This document shows, in pieces, positions 50,422 through 58,773 of a stretch of 64,000 bases of DNA. Below the pieces are notes generated by a model. That model saw only the letters and a program-made list of their open reading frames with translations. It was not told where the DNA came from and ran no database searches. The DNA lies in contig NZ_CACVCH010000001.1 of NCBI RefSeq assembly GCF_902729425.1, forward strand, positions 131,501 through 195,500, read 5' to 3'. The stretch comes from Magnetospirillum sp. SS-4. GTDB taxonomy: Bacteria > Pseudomonadota > Alphaproteobacteria > Rhodospirillales > Magnetospirillaceae. The position numbers and the translations under genes were made by a program. Each line of letters starts with the position of its first letter. The stretch's first letter is position 1.

Positions 50422-51464
50422 TCTTTCAGCCCGCCATCATCGCCCTGCTGCTGGCCTCCCTGACCGGCGCCCTGCTGGTGGCCGGACAGCTGCCGTTCTC
50501 GGTCAGCGTGCTGCGCCACTGGAATACGGCCAGCGGGTCCGAACGTCAGCTGGAGATGGAGAAGCGGACATATCTGGTCTCGACGCTGCTGGCGGTGGTT
50601 CTCGCCGCCGAACTGGCCTCGCTGGTGCTGTTCGTGTTCAACGCCGACCGCATGTCCACCCTGTTCGTCGGCGCCATGTGCGCGGTAGGCACGCTCAACG
50701 TCAACGAGTTCGGCTTTCCTTCCCTGTACCTGAAGATGGCGGCCTTCTTTGCCGCCTCGGGCTGGCTGGCGCTCAATCACCTGGATTCGCGCGGCCATGA
50801 CTACCCGCTGGTCAGGGTGAAATACGGCGCGCTGCTGGTGCTCTGCCCCCTGCTGCTCGCCGCCGCAGGCGTGCAACTGGCCTATTTCCTGGGCTTGCGG
50901 GCCGATGTCATCGCATCGTGCTGCTCGACCCTGTTTTCCGGCAACACGCAGGTGACCAGCGACAGGCTGGCCACCCTGGACCCCGCCGTGGCCCTGGGCG
51001 TAATGGGAGGCGCGATGGCGGTGGTCTTCGCGCTGGGCCGCCGGGTCCAGGCGACCGGCCGCGGCGGCGTCGCCTTCGCCGCCGCCGCGCTGCTGGCGTT
51101 CGTCGCGGCGCTGGAAGCGGTGGTGGCCGCCCTGTCGGTCTATGTCTACGAAATGCCGCACCACCACTGTCCGTTCTGCATCCTGAAGGGCGAGTACGGC
51201 CATGTGGGCTATGCCCTCTATCTGCCGCTGTTCATCGCCGCCGCCCTGGGGCTGGCTGCCGGCATCTGCCAGCCGGCCTGCCGGATCGCCAGCCTGACCG
51301 AGGCGGCGCCCCGCATCCTGCGACGCTGCGTCACCGCCTCGATGGCGTCTTACGCCCTGTTCGGACTGGTGGCCGCTTGGCTGGTCTGGCGCTCGCACCT
51401 GATCCTGATGGAGGAATCGCCCATCAACGCCATCCTGCTCAATCTGTCCGGAGGCCAGCCATGA
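50418..51464 (+). CDS. Polytopic membrane protein with HHHCPFC motif
   Basis: 348 residues, about eight hydrophobic segments. Two cysteine motifs stand out: VIASCCSTLFSG near residue 175 and EMPHHHCPFCILK near residue 253. A CPXC motif at the membrane face, followed in the operon by a TlpA-type thioredoxin, suggests a thiol-redox or metal-relay role. No named family is recognised. It overlaps the ATPase gene and the TlpA gene by 4 nt each. Confidence 0.75.
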   Translation: MIFQPAIIALLLASLTGALLVAGQLPFSVSVLRHWNTASGSERQLEMEKRTYLVSTLLAVVLAAELASLVLFVFNADRMSTLFVGAMCAVGTLNVNEFGFPSLYLKMAAFFAASGWLALNHLDSRGHDYPLVRVKYGALLVLCPLLLAAAGVQLAYFLGLRADVIASCCSTLFSGNTQVTSDRLATLDPAVALGVMGGAMAVVFALGRRVQATGRGGVAFAAAALLAFVAALEAVVAALSVYVYEMPHHHCPFCILKGEYGHVGYALYLPLFIAAALGLAAGICQPACRIASLTEAAPRILRRCVTASMASYALFGLVAAWLVWRSHLILMEESPINAILLNLSGGQP

Positions 51465-51949
51465 GGATCTTTCGTTTCCTGGCCGTCCTGCTGCTGCTTT
51501 CCGCCTGTGGTGAATCGGGTGGCAAGACGCCTCATGTGGGCGATGCCCCGCCAGCCTTCAAGCTGGCCACCCTGGACGGGAGCACGGTGGATTATCCCGC
51601 GCAACTGGCTGGAAAGGTGGTTGTCCTGCGGTTCTGGGCAACCTGGTGCCCGTTCTGCAAGGACGAGATGAAGATGATCCAGACCGTCTGGAGCCAGTCC
51701 CGCGACAGGGGATTCGAGGTGCTGGCGGTCAATGCCGGGCAGGAGAAAGGCGACATCGCCGAGTTCATCGCCAAGCTGGGCGTCACTTATCCGGTCCTGC
51801 TCGACCCCGGCTCCAAGGTGACCAGGGCCTATGGCGTCACCGGCCTGCCCATGACCCTGTTCGTGGGACGCGACGGCAAGGTCAAGGGCCGCATCCTGGG
51901 CGAGACCGACGAGGCCACCTTCCGCCGCAAGGTGGAGGAACTGCTATGA
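51461..51949 (+). CDS. TlpA/ResA-type thioredoxin-like lipoprotein
   Basis: 162 residues. A lipobox (LLLLSAC-G) leads to a thioredoxin-like domain with the active site FWATWCPFCKDEM (WCPFC) and the cis-Pro GVTGLPMTLFVG. It probably reduces disulfides or metal-binding thiols in the periplasm, for example cysteines of the neighbouring metal proteins. TlpA-type proteins assist copper-centre assembly in other bacteria (family knowledge). Confidence 0.9.
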   Translation: MRIFRFLAVLLLLSACGESGGKTPHVGDAPPAFKLATLDGSTVDYPAQLAGKVVVLRFWATWCPFCKDEMKMIQTVWSQSRDRGFEVLAVNAGQEKGDIAEFIAKLGVTYPVLLDPGSKVTRAYGVTGLPMTLFVGRDGKVKGRILGETDEATFRRKVEELL

Positions 51950-52110
51950 GCACGCCCGAGACCTGCGACCTTTGCGGGCTGCCGGTGCCCAAGGACGGAA
52001 TACACTTGAAGGCCGGCGACAAGGACATGGCGTTCTGCTGCGAAGGCTGCCGGGGCATCTGGGTGATGCTGAACCCGGATGCCGTGAAGGAAAAAGGGGA
52101 CAGGAAATGA
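51946..52110 (+). CDS. Small zinc-ribbon-like metal-binding protein (P-type ATPase associated)
   Basis: 54 residues with CDLCGLPVPKDGI and FCCEGCRGIW, two cysteine pairs. This is the metal-binding module found N-terminal in some heavy-metal P-type ATPases, here as a separate protein. It would pass metal to the ATPase encoded later in the operon (inferred). Confidence 0.85.
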   Translation: MSTPETCDLCGLPVPKDGIHLKAGDKDMAFCCEGCRGIWVMLNPDAVKEKGDRK

Positions 52111-52400
52111 TGAACAACGAAACCAACCATCTTGGACATGAACTTGGAAAGGGGGCCGTCATGGCTGTTGGATATGTGGCGGGCAAGAGCCTGCTGGGGC
52201 GTCTGCTGTTCAATCCGGTCGTCATGCTGGGCGCGGGAATCGCGGTCGGCTATTACGGCTACAAGTACCGCAAGGAGATCGTCGCCGCCGTGGCCAGGGC
52301 CTCCGACATGGGCAAGGACATGGTGCTCAACGCCAAGGAGAACCTGGCCGATCTGGTGGAGGAGAACCGCGAGGCCGAGGAAGGCAAGGGCAAAGAATAA
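52107..52400 (+). CDS. YtxH-like small membrane protein
   Basis: 97 residues. One hydrophobic stretch (LLFNPVVMLGAGIAVGYYGY) is followed by an amphipathic charged helix (KEIVAAVARASDMGKDMVLN...ENREAEEGKG), the pattern of YtxH-type proteins. The role is unknown. It overlaps the previous gene by 4 nt and lies in a run of metal-transport genes. Confidence 0.7.
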   Translation: MMNNETNHLGHELGKGAVMAVGYVAGKSLLGRLLFNPVVMLGAGIAVGYYGYKYRKEIVAAVARASDMGKDMVLNAKENLADLVEENREAEEGKGKE

Positions 52401-52428
52401 CCCGGTCAGCTGACATGAGGGGGCCGTC

Positions 52429-53115
52429 ATGATCGCAAGACGGACGAAAGCGGCCAGGCAGGCGCGGGTCCAGGCGCTGTGGCAGGCCATGAGGGTGCGG
52501 CATCGCTCGGCCGGCCATGTGCGCTTCGACCTGCCCGAGGCCTTGCGTACCGACGAGGCGTCGTGGGCGTTCCGGACGGAACTGGCCCGCGTCGAGGGTG
52601 TCTACCGCGTCCATGTGTTCACCGGGGCGGGCAAGCTGTCCATCCGCTTCATGGAGGATGTGTGCCCGCTGCCAACGCTGGTGGCGGCCTTGTCCGGCCT
52701 GGTGGCAAGTCTGGCCGAGGGGGGGCAAGCGCCTGCCCCGGTCCCCGGCGGGCGAGAAGACGGCCCGGCGGGCCAGCCACCCGGCTGGCTGGCGCGGCTG
52801 AAGGAAGCGGCGCCCGTCCGCGCCGTCCGCCAGCGCTACGACGACCTGAGGGCCAAGGCCGAGGTGTTGGGCAAGATCGTCGCCATCAAGACCGGCAAGC
52901 CGATCCCGGCGGGAAATGATTTGCAGGAATGGATGATCCATTTCCTCAACGACCTGGTGGCCTTCTATCTGATCCGCCAGCACTGGGACCGCATCATCGG
53001 CCAGTGGCTGCCCCGGCCCTGGACATACCGCTATCAATGGCTGTCGGTGCTCTACCTCACCTTCCTGCTGGTCCGCTACCGCAAGGGGGCGGTGCCCAAG
53101 GTGGCGAGGAAATGA
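52429..53115 (+). CDS. HMA-like domain protein with C-terminal membrane segment
   Basis: 228 residues. Residues about 30-90 (HVRFDLPEALRTDEASWAFR, then VYRVHVFTGAGKLSIRF) look like a ferredoxin-fold HMA domain, but lack the CXXC metal site. The C-terminal part has hydrophobic segments (FLNDLVAFYLI and WLSVLYLTFLLVRY). It may dock with the ATPase encoded next (4-nt overlap). This is a structural inference. Confidence 0.65.
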   Translation: MIARRTKAARQARVQALWQAMRVRHRSAGHVRFDLPEALRTDEASWAFRTELARVEGVYRVHVFTGAGKLSIRFMEDVCPLPTLVAALSGLVASLAEGGQAPAPVPGGREDGPAGQPPGWLARLKEAAPVRAVRQRYDDLRAKAEVLGKIVAIKTGKPIPAGNDLQEWMIHFLNDLVAFYLIRQHWDRIIGQWLPRPWTYRYQWLSVLYLTFLLVRYRKGAVPKVARK

Positions 53116-55526
53116 GCGGAGCCATCCGGGTCGTCCACCTCTTGCGGCGCCGGGTCCGCATCCTGATCCCGGCGCTGAAGGGCGACGGCGAGCGTCTGTG
53201 CCTGCTGGAAATCCTGCTGAGAAAGCACGGGGCGATCCTGGACATCAAGGTGGTCGCAGCGCTGGGTTCGCTGGCCATCCGCTTCGACCCCAGGGCCATG
53301 CCGGCGGAAAACCTGCTGACCCTGCTGAACAAGGTGGCTGGAAACATCGCCCGCGCCCCCCGCGCTTCGATGGGGGAGCCCGACCGTTTGCCCGACGGCG
53401 CGGAGGGCGAGGTCTGCGTCGCCGTGGAAGGCATGACCTGCGCGTCCTGCGCCGCCCTGATCCAGATGAGCCTGAACCGCGATCCCGCCGTGCGCGCCGC
53501 CTCGGTCAACTACGCCACCGCCACGGCGACGGTGGTGGGTGTGCTGGACCGCCCCGCCCTGGAAGCCCGTATCCGGGCGCTGGGCTACGAGGCGCGGCCC
53601 ATGGACACGCTCTCTCAGCGCAAGCTGATCGTCGAGCGTGAGCGCGCCCTGGTCCGGGAGTCCCGCCGGCGCGCCATGGCGGCCTGCCTGCTCAGCCTGC
53701 CGGTGATGGTCATCGGCATGGCCATGCCCCGCTCGCGCCTGTGGCATCTGGTGGAATTCGCCCTGACCACCCCGGTGGTGCTGGGCGCCGGCCGCCCGTT
53801 CTTCCTGCGCGCCTGGAAGCTGGCGAGGAATCGTGCCGCCAACATGGATACCCTGATCGCCCTGGGCTCGGGGGCCGCCTACGGCCACTCGGTGTCCTCG
53901 CTTCTGGCCGGACGCCACCATCTCTATTTCGAGGCCGCCGCCGGCATCGTCTCCTTCGTGCTGCTGGGACGCTGGCTGGAAGAACGTGCCAAGGGCAAGG
54001 CCGGCGACGCCATCCGCAAGCTGCTGGACCTTCAGCCGCCCACCGCCACCGTGGTCCGTGGCGAGGTCGAGGTGGTGGTGCCGGTGGACGAGGTCGCCGT
54101 GGGCGAGGTCCTGGTGGTGAGGCCGGGCGAGCGCGTGCCGGTGGACGGCGAGGTGGTCTTCGGACGCACCACCATGGACGAATCCATGGTGACCGGCGAA
54201 AGCATGCCGGTGGTCAAGGGGCCGGGCGACGCGGTGATCGGCGGCTGCATCAACGGCGCCGGCAGCTTCCGCATGACGGCCTCCGCCGTCAGCCAGGATA
54301 CCGTCCTGGCCGGCATCGTGCGCATGGTCGATCACGCCCAGGCCGCCAAGCTGCCGGTTCAGCGCATGGCCGACCGGGTGTCGGCGGTATTCGTTCCCGG
54401 CGTGGTGGCGGTGGCCGGCGCCACCTTCGCCACCTGGCTCGCCGGCGGAGCGCGGATGTCCTCCGCGCTGGGCAATGCCGTTTCGGTGCTGCTGATCGCG
54501 TGTCCCTGCGCCCTGGGTCTGGCCACGCCCACCGCCATCATGGCCGCCACCGGACAGGCGGCGCGGCGCGGTATTTACATCCGCAACGGCGAGGCGCTGG
54601 AGACGGCGGCGGGCCTCACCGTCCTGGTGTTCGACAAGACCGGTACGGTGACCGAGGGACGGCCGGTGGTGTCGCATCTGCGCCTGGAGCCGGGCTTCGA
54701 CAAGGCAAGCGCCCTGGCGCTGGTGGCGGGAGCGGAACTGGGCTCCGAGCATCATCTGGGCCGCACCGTGGTCGATTTCGCCCGTTCCCTGGGGATCGAA
54801 CCCGTCCGGGCCGGCGACTTCTCCGCCGAAATCGGGCGAGGGGTGGTCGCCCGCATCGACGGCCACGAGGTGCTGGTGGGCAGCCGCACCTTCCTGGCCG
54901 AACGCGGCATCGCAGGGGGCGATGCGGTTCCCGCCGGCCAGACTCCGGTGCTGGCCGCCATCGACGGGCGTCTCGCCGTGACCATGGGCATCTCGGACCG
55001 GCCCCGTCCCACCTCCGCCGACGCCATCGCCCGCCTGCATCGTCTGGGGGTACGCACCATCATGGCCACCGGCGACGTGGAGGAGGCCGCCCGCGCCATC
55101 GCCGCCGAGGTGGGCATTCCCGAAGTGGTGGCCCAGGCCTCGCCCGCCGCCAAGCAGGCCCTGGTGGCCGGGCTGCGCGCCGCCGGCGAAAAGGTGGGCA
55201 TGATCGGCGACGGCGTCAACGACGCCCCGGCCCTGGCCTGCGCCGATGTGGGCTTCGCCATCGGCACCGGCACCGACATCGCCATCGAGGCGGCCCCGGT
55301 CACCCTGGTGGGCGGCGACATCGCCAAGGTGGCCGAGATGATCGAGCTCAGTCGCAAGACCATGCGGATCATTCGCCAGAATCTGGTCTGGGCCATGGGC
55401 TACAACACCATCGCCATTCCCGGCGCCGCCCTGGGCGAGCTCAGCCCCATGGTGGCGTCGTCGGCCATGGCGCTGTCCTCGGTCTCGGTGGTGACCAACT
55501 CGCTGCGGCTGCAGAAGGCCGGATGA
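53112..55526 (+). CDS. Copper-type P1B ATPase
   Basis: 804 residues. N-terminal HMA-like domain without CXXC (about 5-80), then an HMA with GMTCASC (Cys110, Cys113). The membrane metal site is IACPCALGLATP (464-466), the phosphorylated Asp is in FDKTGT (Asp508), and the hinge motif GDGVNDAP is intact. The CPC motif indicates copper or silver; direction is usually export to the periplasm. The nucleotide-binding motif reads SEHHL (545-549) instead of the usual SEHPL, a notable change. It ends one base before the TauE/SafE-like gene. Confidence 0.93.
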   Translation: MSGAIRVVHLLRRRVRILIPALKGDGERLCLLEILLRKHGAILDIKVVAALGSLAIRFDPRAMPAENLLTLLNKVAGNIARAPRASMGEPDRLPDGAEGEVCVAVEGMTCASCAALIQMSLNRDPAVRAASVNYATATATVVGVLDRPALEARIRALGYEARPMDTLSQRKLIVERERALVRESRRRAMAACLLSLPVMVIGMAMPRSRLWHLVEFALTTPVVLGAGRPFFLRAWKLARNRAANMDTLIALGSGAAYGHSVSSLLAGRHHLYFEAAAGIVSFVLLGRWLEERAKGKAGDAIRKLLDLQPPTATVVRGEVEVVVPVDEVAVGEVLVVRPGERVPVDGEVVFGRTTMDESMVTGESMPVVKGPGDAVIGGCINGAGSFRMTASAVSQDTVLAGIVRMVDHAQAAKLPVQRMADRVSAVFVPGVVAVAGATFATWLAGGARMSSALGNAVSVLLIACPCALGLATPTAIMAATGQAARRGIYIRNGEALETAAGLTVLVFDKTGTVTEGRPVVSHLRLEPGFDKASALALVAGAELGSEHHLGRTVVDFARSLGIEPVRAGDFSAEIGRGVVARIDGHEVLVGSRTFLAERGIAGGDAVPAGQTPVLAAIDGRLAVTMGISDRPRPTSADAIARLHRLGVRTIMATGDVEEAARAIAAEVGIPEVVAQASPAAKQALVAGLRAAGEKVGMIGDGVNDAPALACADVGFAIGTGTDIAIEAAPVTLVGGDIAKVAEMIELSRKTMRIIRQNLVWAMGYNTIAIPGAALGELSPMVASSAMALSSVSVVTNSLRLQKAG

Positions 55527-56216
55527 ATGGAGGACGATCTCGACTATATGCTGGCGTTCATGGCGGGCCTGCTGGGCAGCGGGCACTGCGTCGGCATGTG
55601 CGGCTCGCTGGTCTCCGCCTGTTTCATGCGCATGGGCGAGGCGGGCAAGGGGATCGTGCCGGCGCTGTCCTATCACGGCGCCCGGATCACCGTTTACGGA
55701 CTGGTCGGCCTGCTGGCCGCCGCCCTGGGGCTGGCGCTGGTCTCCACCGGCATCATCGGCAAGGTCCAGGGAATATTGCAGATCGTCGCCGGGGTGGTGG
55801 TGATCGTCCTGGGGCTGGATCTCCTGGGCTGGCTGCCCCGGCGGTTGCCGCTGATCGGGCTGCCCATGGCGGCCTTCGGCAAGGTCTATTTCGCCGCCGC
55901 CGGCCAAGGCCCGGCGCGGGGGACGGCACTGGCCGGGCTGATGAACGGGCTGATGCCCTGCGCGCTGACCCTGGCCATGGCGGTGAAGGCCACCGCCGCC
56001 GCGACGGTCTGGCAGGGCGGCCTGCTGATGCTGGCCTTCGGGGCCGGAACCCTGCCGTCCATGCTGTTCGTCAGTCTGGTGCTGGGGCGTCTGGGCGCCC
56101 GGGCGCGAGGCTGGCTGCTGAAGGGCGCGGCCATCGTGGTCATCGCGCTGGGCGCGGCGACCCTGATTCAGGGCCTGCGCTTCTTCGCCGTGATGAAAAA
56201 TCTGTCCAATTGGTGA
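55527..56216 (+). CDS. Sulfite exporter TauE/SafE family (DsbD-like) membrane protein
   Basis: 229 residues, about six hydrophobic segments. It starts with the family motif FMAGLLGSGHCVGMCGSLVSA, with two conserved Cys, and has a second motif GLMNGLMPCALT. This subgroup is often found next to P1B ATPases such as CcoI and is thought to take part in copper or thiol handling for oxidase maturation; this is family knowledge, not seen here. Confidence 0.87.
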   Translation: MEDDLDYMLAFMAGLLGSGHCVGMCGSLVSACFMRMGEAGKGIVPALSYHGARITVYGLVGLLAAALGLALVSTGIIGKVQGILQIVAGVVVIVLGLDLLGWLPRRLPLIGLPMAAFGKVYFAAAGQGPARGTALAGLMNGLMPCALTLAMAVKATAAATVWQGGLLMLAFGAGTLPSMLFVSLVLGRLGARARGWLLKGAAIVVIALGAATLIQGLRFFAVMKNLSNW

Positions 56217-56239
56217 GTTGTCTTGGAGAGGAGAGCAGA

Positions 56240-56839
56240 ATGAATCGTCGCAAGTTCCTGGCCGCCGGTACCACCCTGGGCCTGGCCGCCACAATCGCCG
56301 TTCCCGCCGTGGCCGCCGAGGGCGATGGCACGCCGGCGCAGTTCATGCCCAAGAAGCCCAAGGACCCCACCCCCCTGGTGGACGAACTGGCCAAATACCC
56401 GAAGTGCCCCTATTGCGGCATGGACCGCAAGGAATACCACTTCAGCCGTCACCTCGTTCACTACTCGGACGATCTGGTGGACGGCACCTGCTCCATCCAC
56501 TGCGCCGCCGTGTCGCTGTCGGTCAACCTGGACCGCATGCCGAAGGCCATCTATGCCCCCGACAACGGTTCGGGCGAGGCGTTGAAGCCCCTGACCAACG
56601 CCGAGACCGCCGCCTACGTCATCGGCGGCGAGCATCGTGGCGTCATGACCAGGAAGCCCAAGACCTCGTTCGCCTCCAAGGTCGCCGCCGAGGCCGCCAA
56701 GGGCGACGGCGAGGTGGTGGACTTCAACAAGGCCTTGATGCTCTCCTATATGGGCATGGCCGAGGACACCATGATGATCCGCATGAGGCGGGACGAAAAA
56801 CGCCGTAAGATGATGGGTGAAATGCAGCACAAGGGCTGA
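56240..56839 (+). CDS. NosL-like periplasmic metal-binding protein with Tat signal
   Basis: 199 residues. A twin-arginine-type signal (MNRRKFLAAGTTLGLAATIA) precedes KCPYCGMDRKEYHFSRHLVHY, the CXXCGM motif of NosL copper proteins. A further SIHCAAV provides another Cys. The C-terminal region is charged and Met-rich (MRRDEKRRKMMGEM). NosL delivers Cu(I) to nitrous oxide reductase in other bacteria; here the target is unknown. Confidence 0.85.
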   Translation: MNRRKFLAAGTTLGLAATIAVPAVAAEGDGTPAQFMPKKPKDPTPLVDELAKYPKCPYCGMDRKEYHFSRHLVHYSDDLVDGTCSIHCAAVSLSVNLDRMPKAIYAPDNGSGEALKPLTNAETAAYVIGGEHRGVMTRKPKTSFASKVAAEAAKGDGEVVDFNKALMLSYMGMAEDTMMIRMRRDEKRRKMMGEMQHKG

Positions 56840-56847
56840 GTTTTCCG

Positions 56848-56869
56848 GCGGGGGCCTTGGCGCCCCCGC
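56848..56869 (+). other. Hairpin inside the operon before the second nosL-like gene
   Basis: GCGGGGGC (56848-56855) pairs with GCCCCCGC (56862-56869) across a 6-nt loop, with no T-tract after it. It could stabilise the upstream mRNA end or slow transcription. Confidence 0.4.
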
Positions 56870-56890
56870 TGCCTATCCCGAGGAAACATC

Positions 56891-57379
56891 ATGCGTCCGA
56901 TCATCGTCGCGCTGCTGTCGCTGTTGCTGTTCGCCGCCCCGGCCACGGCGGGAGAAGTGGTGATCGCCCCGCCCGGCCCCGACAGCGTCTGCCCGGTCTG
57001 CGGCATGTTCGTCGCCAAGTACCCGGAATGGGTGGCCGCCGTGGTGTTCAAGGATGGTCACGCCCATTACTTCGACGGGGCCAAGGACCTGTTCAAGTTC
57101 CTGCGCGACCTCGGGCGTTACGATCCCGGCCACGAGGCGGCGGACATCGCCATCGTGGCGGTGACCGACTATTACGGGGTCAGGACCATCGACGCCCGTT
57201 CCGCCTTCTTCGTGGTGGGTTCGGATACACTGGGACCCATGGGGCATGAACTGGTGCCGCTGGCCAGCAAGGCCGACGCCGACGAATTCATGGCCGATCA
57301 CAAGGGCAAGCGCATCCTGACCTTCGACCAGGTCGGCGCGGAATTGCTGAAGAGTCTCGACCGGGGCGGGGTGAAGTGA
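56891..57379 (+). CDS. nosL: NosL-family copper chaperone
   Basis: 162 residues. A signal peptide ends near AAPATAGE. The metal motif VCPVCGMFVAKYPEW is the classic NosL CXXCGM. DGHAHYFDGAKDLFKFL and YYGVRTIDARSAFFVVGS continue the NosL fold. It is a Cu(I)-binding periplasmic protein, unlipidated here. It overlaps the ATP-grasp-like gene (GTGA). Confidence 0.9.
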   Translation: MRPIIVALLSLLLFAAPATAGEVVIAPPGPDSVCPVCGMFVAKYPEWVAAVVFKDGHAHYFDGAKDLFKFLRDLGRYDPGHEAADIAIVAVTDYYGVRTIDARSAFFVVGSDTLGPMGHELVPLASKADADEFMADHKGKRILTFDQVGAELLKSLDRGGVK

Positions 57380-58545
57380 GGGCCGTATCGGTCTCCGATG
57401 ATCGCCTTTGGGAAGCCATCGGGCGCGACATCGGCGCCCCGGAGGTCACCCAGGCCCTGCGGTCCCGCCAGGGATTGCTTTCCCCCTGCGCCGTGCTGCT
57501 GCCCCGGCATCAGGCGGAGCGGGTGGAAGCGGCGGTCAGGGCCCTTCACGCCGCCTTCTCCCATCCCGGCCTGGTGGCGGCCGCCCTGGAGATCGCCAGG
57601 GGCGAGGAATTGCCGGATAACGGCCTGGGAGGCTGGATTCTGGGGTTCGATTTCCACCTGACCCCGGAAGGGCCGAAACTCATCGAGATCAACACCAATC
57701 CCGGCGGCATGCTGGCGGTGGCGACGCAGGCGCGCGCCCTGGCGGCGCTGCACCCCGAACTGGGAGCCGCTTGCGAGGTTGAGGCCGTGGCCCTGGAGGC
57801 CTTTCACGAGGAATGGCGCCGCCAGAACGGAGACCATCCATTGCGGAGCGTCGCCATCGTCGATGACGACCCGCCCAACCAATATCTGGAGCCGGAATTC
57901 CAGCTGTACCGGCGGATGTTCGAGGCGGCCGGCATCAAAGCCGAGGTCATCGACCCCGGCCAGTTCTCCGCCGGCAGGGCCGACATGGTCTATAACCGGC
58001 TGGTGGATTTCAGCCTGGAATCCCAGGCCCATGCCGTCCTGGCCGAGGCGTGGCGTGGTGGGGGGACCGTGGTCACGCCGGACCCCCGCGCCCACTTCCT
58101 GTATTCCGACAAACGGGTGATGGCGCTGCTGTCCGACGAGGCGGCACTGCGCTCCATCGGGGTGCGTCCCGATATCGCCGCCCAGGTGGCGCGGGTGGTT
58201 CCCCCCACCGTGCCGGTGTCGGCGGCCAACGCCGAGAGCCTGTGGGCCGAACGCCGGCGCTGGTTCTTCAAGCCGGCCAAGGGCCATGCCGGCAAGGCGG
58301 TCTATCGCGGCGAGAAGATTACCAATTCGGCCTGGCCGACCGTGCTGTCCTCGCCCTACGTGGCCCAGCGTTATGTTCCCGCCGCCCGGGTCCATCTGGA
58401 CCATGTGGGAACTGATCTCAAGATGGATCTGCGCGCCAACGCCTGGCAGGGGCGGGTCATCCAGATGGCCGCGCGGCTATACGAAGGGCAGACCACCAAC
58501 TTCCGCACCCCCGGCGGCGGTTTCGCCCCGGTGTTCGTGGCATGA
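57376..58545 (+). CDS. ATP-grasp-like ligase, possibly circularly permuted
   Basis: 389 residues. Two ATP-grasp elements are visible but in unusual order. The acidic metal-binding motif KLIEINTNPGG (Glu104, Asn106, Asn108) comes first; in canonical ATP-grasp enzymes it follows the lysine motif. The ATP-lysine region RWFFKPAKGHAGKAVY (Lys299) and the strand YVAQRYVPAARV come later, with DLKMDLRANAW near residue 350. This order matches circularly permuted ATP-grasp proteins. Such enzymes join carboxylates to amines, often in peptide synthesis. The substrate is unknown; a link to a metal-binding product is speculation. It has no signal peptide, so it is cytoplasmic. GTG start. Confidence 0.75.
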   Translation: MRAVSVSDDRLWEAIGRDIGAPEVTQALRSRQGLLSPCAVLLPRHQAERVEAAVRALHAAFSHPGLVAAALEIARGEELPDNGLGGWILGFDFHLTPEGPKLIEINTNPGGMLAVATQARALAALHPELGAACEVEAVALEAFHEEWRRQNGDHPLRSVAIVDDDPPNQYLEPEFQLYRRMFEAAGIKAEVIDPGQFSAGRADMVYNRLVDFSLESQAHAVLAEAWRGGGTVVTPDPRAHFLYSDKRVMALLSDEAALRSIGVRPDIAAQVARVVPPTVPVSAANAESLWAERRRWFFKPAKGHAGKAVYRGEKITNSAWPTVLSSPYVAQRYVPAARVHLDHVGTDLKMDLRANAWQGRVIQMAARLYEGQTTNFRTPGGGFAPVFVA

Positions 58546-58694
58546 CCAGTGAAAGGCGGCGTTATCTTTCCGGTTCATACCCGGATAGCGGATATGGATA
58601 ATGCGGCACAGGTAAATCATTACATCGATGGCCTCCGATCTTTACCAAAGTAAACAATCTTAACCTTATGACATCTTTTCATTATCTTTCAAGG

Positions 58695-58736
58695 TTGACC
58701 ATGATCAAAGACGCCACCCCCGATCACTTCTAAGTA
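58695..58736 (+). promoter_or_regulatory. FNR/DNR-type box with promoter
   Basis: TTGACCATGATCAA (58695-58708) matches the FNR/DNR consensus TTGAT-N4-ATCAA at all but one base. If its centre is at -41.5, transcription would start near 58743, with TAAGTA (58731-58736) as the -10. It lies in AT-rich DNA after the 3' end of the metal operon and upstream of DUF2946-crp-nor, so it likely drives that unit under low oxygen or nitric oxide. Confidence 0.75.
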
Positions 58737-58773
58737 TTGCCCATGGCCGCCTCGGGGTGAGGGGGCCGCGAAA

